Source: Microbacterium sp. SYP-A9085 | GTDB lineage: Bacteria > Actinomycetota > Actinomycetes > Actinomycetales > Microbacteriaceae | Length of the DNA stretch: 64,000 bases | Direction: 5' to 3' | NCBI RefSeq assembly: GCF_009649635.1 | Contig: NZ_WJII01000001.1 | Coordinates: 806,001 to 870,000, forward strand | In this document: positions 62,132-64,000 of the stretch, one piece after another | Layout: each line of letters starts with the position of its first letter | Numbering within the stretch: the first letter of the stretch is position 1 | Notes under the pieces: generated by a model | The model's database searches: none | Told to the model about the DNA's origin: nothing | The model's input: only the letters and a program-made list of their open reading frames with translations | Program-made: the position numbers and the translations under genes

Positions 62132-62539
62132 GGGGCGGCTGAGCAGCCGGGAACGGAAGAAACCTCAAGATCTGCTGAAGAATGGCTCATGTCCCCCATT
62201 TGGGGGACACCCCCCGCTACAGTGATCATCGTTGAGGCGCTGGGGACGCAACGACAAAGGCACCACCCACACCGGTGAGGCGACTGGGGAGTTTCGCCGG
62301 TGGGTGCCTGACCTCCACCTTTCGCACAGCGCCGATGGAACGTGGGTGGGTGCCGCGAGTGCTCGAATTTGGGAACGACGCCTCACGACACCCACCGGAA
62401 GCTGCGCAGAGTGTGGCGCGACGCCATCTGGGGAATGGGGTGCTCTTCGAGCTGGGGACTCGATGCGCCTCGATGCGACAGCTTCGCTTAAGGATAGCGG
62501 TTCACCGCTGGAAGCGCGCTGTGATCTCGATGTATCCAA
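62132..62539 (+). other. Gene-free stretch with a lone promoter
   Basis: No reading frame here is convincing. An open frame from a TTG at 62232 runs into the antisense of the IclR gene and has no recognisable homology or codon bias. Base composition is less GC-biased than the rest. The region may be the remains of a lost gene downstream of the palindrome at 62190. Confidence 0.55.
62190..62223 (+). promoter_or_regulatory. Perfect 20-bp palindrome ahead of a -10 box
   Basis: TGTCCCCCA-TT-TGGGGGACA (62190-62209) is perfect over nine-base arms and lies eight bases before TACAGT (62218-62223), so it would cover the -35 region of a plus-strand promoter. It looks like the site of a dimeric regulator. 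Confidence 0.65.
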
Positions 62540-63274
62540 TCAGCGTGCAAGCCGCGACAGCTGTGTCGACAGCGAGCTGGCCGACTGGCGGAGGATGAGC
62601 CCCAGTTCACGGGCGCGCTGGTGGTCGATACGGTTCGCCGGTGCGGCAACGGTGAGGGCTGCCATGTGATTGCCGGGGTCGTATCGGAAGGCGACGGCCA
62701 CCTCGTGCACGTCCGCATAGGCGAGACCGAAGCTGACCGCGTAGCCGGCCTTCCGCGCGAGCGCGATCTGATCTGAGAGCCAGCCCTCGTCGAAGCTGCG
62801 CACGCGCCGTGACAGGAAGACGACGCGGTCGATGCGTTCCGGGGTCATCTGAGCAAGCATGGCAAGGCCCGCGGCACTGGCGATCACCGGCAGGCGGGCT
62901 CCGCTTTTCAATCCCACCCGGACCGTTCGGGCGCCCTCGATACCGTCGAGGAAGTACACATCCGCCCCCAGACGCGTGACAAGATGCACCGTCTCTTCTG
63001 TGGCGCGGCGCAGGGCCGCCAGGGCCGGTCTCGCGGCGGCGATGAGGTCGTCGTGTGCCACGACCGCCGAGGTGAGCCCCGCAAACGTCGGCCCCAGCGT
63101 GTACAGCCGGCTGCCCAGTGGCTGGATGACGAAGCCGGCTTCCCGCATGGTGACCATCAGACGGTGCGCGGTGGACCGCGCGACACCGAGTTCGTCTGCG
63201 ATGTCGGTGAGACGCATCGCGCCCCTCTCGCCCATCAGCGTCAGTGCCGTAAGTGCGTTGCGGACCGATTCCAC
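62540..63274 (-). CDS. IclR family transcriptional regulator
   Basis: A 244-residue regulator with the N-terminal helix-turn-helix (MRLTDIADELGVARSTAHRLMVTM, about 20-43, read in parts) and an IclR effector domain (GLKSGARLPVIASAAGLAMLAQM near 130). The GTG is selected because GAGGGAG lies ten bases before it and a -10 TATACT 32-37 bases upstream. A longer frame would begin before that promoter. It faces the binding-protein gene at 63551 and probably controls it. Confidence 0.85.
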   Translation of the reverse strand: MESVRNALTALTLMGERGAMRLTDIADELGVARSTAHRLMVTMREAGFVIQPLGSRLYTLGPTFAGLTSAVVAHDDLIAAARPALAALRRATEETVHLVTRLGADVYFLDGIEGARTVRVGLKSGARLPVIASAAGLAMLAQMTPERIDRVVFLSRRVRSFDEGWLSDQIALARKAGYAVSFGLAYADVHEVAVAFRYDPGNHMAALTVAAPANRIDHQRARELGLILRQSASSLSTQLSRLAR

Positions 63275-63305
63275 CGCGTGCTGACTCCCTCGTCGTGGAT
63301 GTCTC

Positions 63306-63311
63306 AGTATA
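63306..63311 (-). promoter_or_regulatory. -10 box of the IclR gene
   Basis: TATACT on the minus strand, close to the sigma-70-type consensus, about 25 bases upstream transcript start to GTG. In the plus direction, TTGACC (63355-63360) with CAGCAT 18 bases on is a weaker candidate promoter for the binding protein; it would give a leader of about 160 bases. Confidence 0.5.
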
Positions 63312-63550
63312 CGGAATAAGAGCCACGGACTATGTCGCAACCAGTGGAACTTTGTTGACCGATTGTCCCGCCCGGCGCCAGCATTGCGCTCATGCATGCG
63401 GCGGCCGCACCCGCAGTCGCTCCACTTCCCGCATGCATACGAACCCCGGCGAAGCCCCTGTCACGACGAAGGTGTCCGGCGGTGACATCCCGGGCGTGGA
63501 TCACCGCACAGTGCAAGGGGTTCGTGGAAACAGCAGAGAAAGGACTCGCA

Positions 63551-64000
63551 ATGAATCGACGCCGACTGCTCGGCTTCGCCGGTCTGACGGCCGCGGCAAT
63601 GGTGCTCGCGGCCTGTACCGGAACGACCGCTCCCACGAGTGACGGTGACAGTCTGCCGACAGGGAATGGGATCAGCGAAGAGCTCATCGCCGCGGCCAAG
63701 GCCGAAGGCACTCTCACGCTGTACCACGGCACCACGGAGGAACCCACTCGTGAGTGGGTCAAGGGGTTCACCGAGGAATACGGAATCAACGTCGTCCAGC
63801 TGCGCGATTCCAGCAACCCGCTCTACTCGCGGTGGACTCAGGAGGAGAACGCCGGGCAGCACATCGCGGATCTCGTGATCCTCAGCGACCTGCCGAACAT
63901 GCTCGAGGCCAGCGAGAACAAGCTGTGGATGGACTACACCCCCGCCGAGTTCGCCAAGTACCCGGACGTCTCCAAGCGCGAGGGGGCGTTCATGCCGCTC
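63551..64000 (+). CDS. ABC transporter substrate-binding lipoprotein (family 1), 3' end cut
   Basis: The first 150 residues of an extracellular solute-binding protein, open to the last base of the window. It has a lipoprotein signal with lipobox VLAAC near residue 22, then GISEELIAAAKAEGTLTLYHG and EEPTREWVKGFTEEYGINV, the opening of iron(III)/thiamine/polyamine-type receptors (AfuA/FbpA/PotD-like). GAAAGGAC precedes the ATG. The IclR gene upstream suggests control by a carbon source, so the ligand may be an organic anion or phosphonate rather than iron. Confidence 0.82.
   Translation, partial: MNRRRLLGFAGLTAAAMVLAACTGTTAPTSDGDSLPTGNGISEELIAAAKAEGTLTLYHGTTEEPTREWVKGFTEEYGINVVQLRDSSNPLYSRWTQEENAGQHIADLVILSDLPNMLEASENKLWMDYTPAEFAKYPDVSKREGAFMPL

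Noticed and set aside
62232..62669. A 145-residue plus-strand gene
   Set aside because: It has no recognisable homology, starts at TTG without a ribosome site, and its second half is antisense to the IclR gene.
1..64000. tRNA, rRNA or insertion sequence genes
   Set aside because: I looked for cloverleaf ends, rRNA signatures and transposase motifs with terminal inverted repeats and found none that could be supported.

Overview
The window is high-GC DNA from an actinobacterium, most likely a Microbacterium-like member of the Microbacteriaceae. This rests on strong GC third-position codon bias, frequent GTG starts, many leaderless promoters (a TANNNT box six bases before the start codon), F420-type and PIF1-like genes of actinobacterial character, and a zinc-free rpmB-rpmG-rpsN cluster. 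The genus is an inference; no rRNA or tRNA gene was seen.

Layout, left to right. 1-4385: a ribose import and activation operon (rbsA, cut by the window edge, then rbsC, rbsB, rbsK, rbsD) with overlapping or closely spaced genes. 4425-4724: 67-bp palindromic repeats, then a TetR regulator, an amidase, an orphan branched-chain-type binding protein, a small membrane protein and a zinc alcohol dehydrogenase. 10108-16186 (minus): a thiamine-diphosphate enzyme with a nitrate/taurine-type ABC importer and a LysR regulator. 16549-20631: YceI, an F420-type protein, pirin, a flavin monooxygenase and a holin-like membrane protein. 20720-25554: an aromatic/histidinol-phosphate aminotransferase followed by branched-chain 2-oxoacid dehydrogenase E1-alpha, E1-beta and E2. 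25717-28413: a Zur-boxed zinc importer (znuA, then znuCB). 28482-33444: a GT-C membrane protein, a two-component system and two membrane proteins. 33710-37414: the zur regulator in an operon with a YraQ permease, a TIGR03943 protein and an exported propeller-like protein. 37470-40835: a glutamine amidotransferase, 3-methyladenine glycosylase, a 36-residue basic protein, L28-L33-S14 behind a strongly structured leader, and HU. 40941-48067: a CopD-CtaG fusion, a membrane-anchored unknown, a PIF1-like helicase, a catalytically dead beta-lactamase-fold lipoprotein and an EamA exporter. 48186-50816: a three-gene DUF6230/DUF6114 surface locus facing a TetR regulator across one clear operator. 50957-52270: a universal stress protein and a fluoride channel pair. 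52306-59088 (minus): a luciferase-like monooxygenase with two carboxymuconolactone-decarboxylase proteins and a branched-chain ABC importer whose two permeases are fused. 59368-62131: a MmyB-type regulator divergent from ilvD. 62132-64000: a less GC-biased stretch with an IclR regulator and the start of an iron/polyamine-type binding protein.

The most unusual content is intergenic. Three families of fixed-length palindromes (69, 67 and 44 bp) are scattered between unrelated genes. Two short words (GGATGYC and GATAGYG, on either strand) override normal codon preference throughout the window. The ribosomal protein operon carries a long stem with an inner GNRA hairpin ahead of rpmB. These are described as findings.
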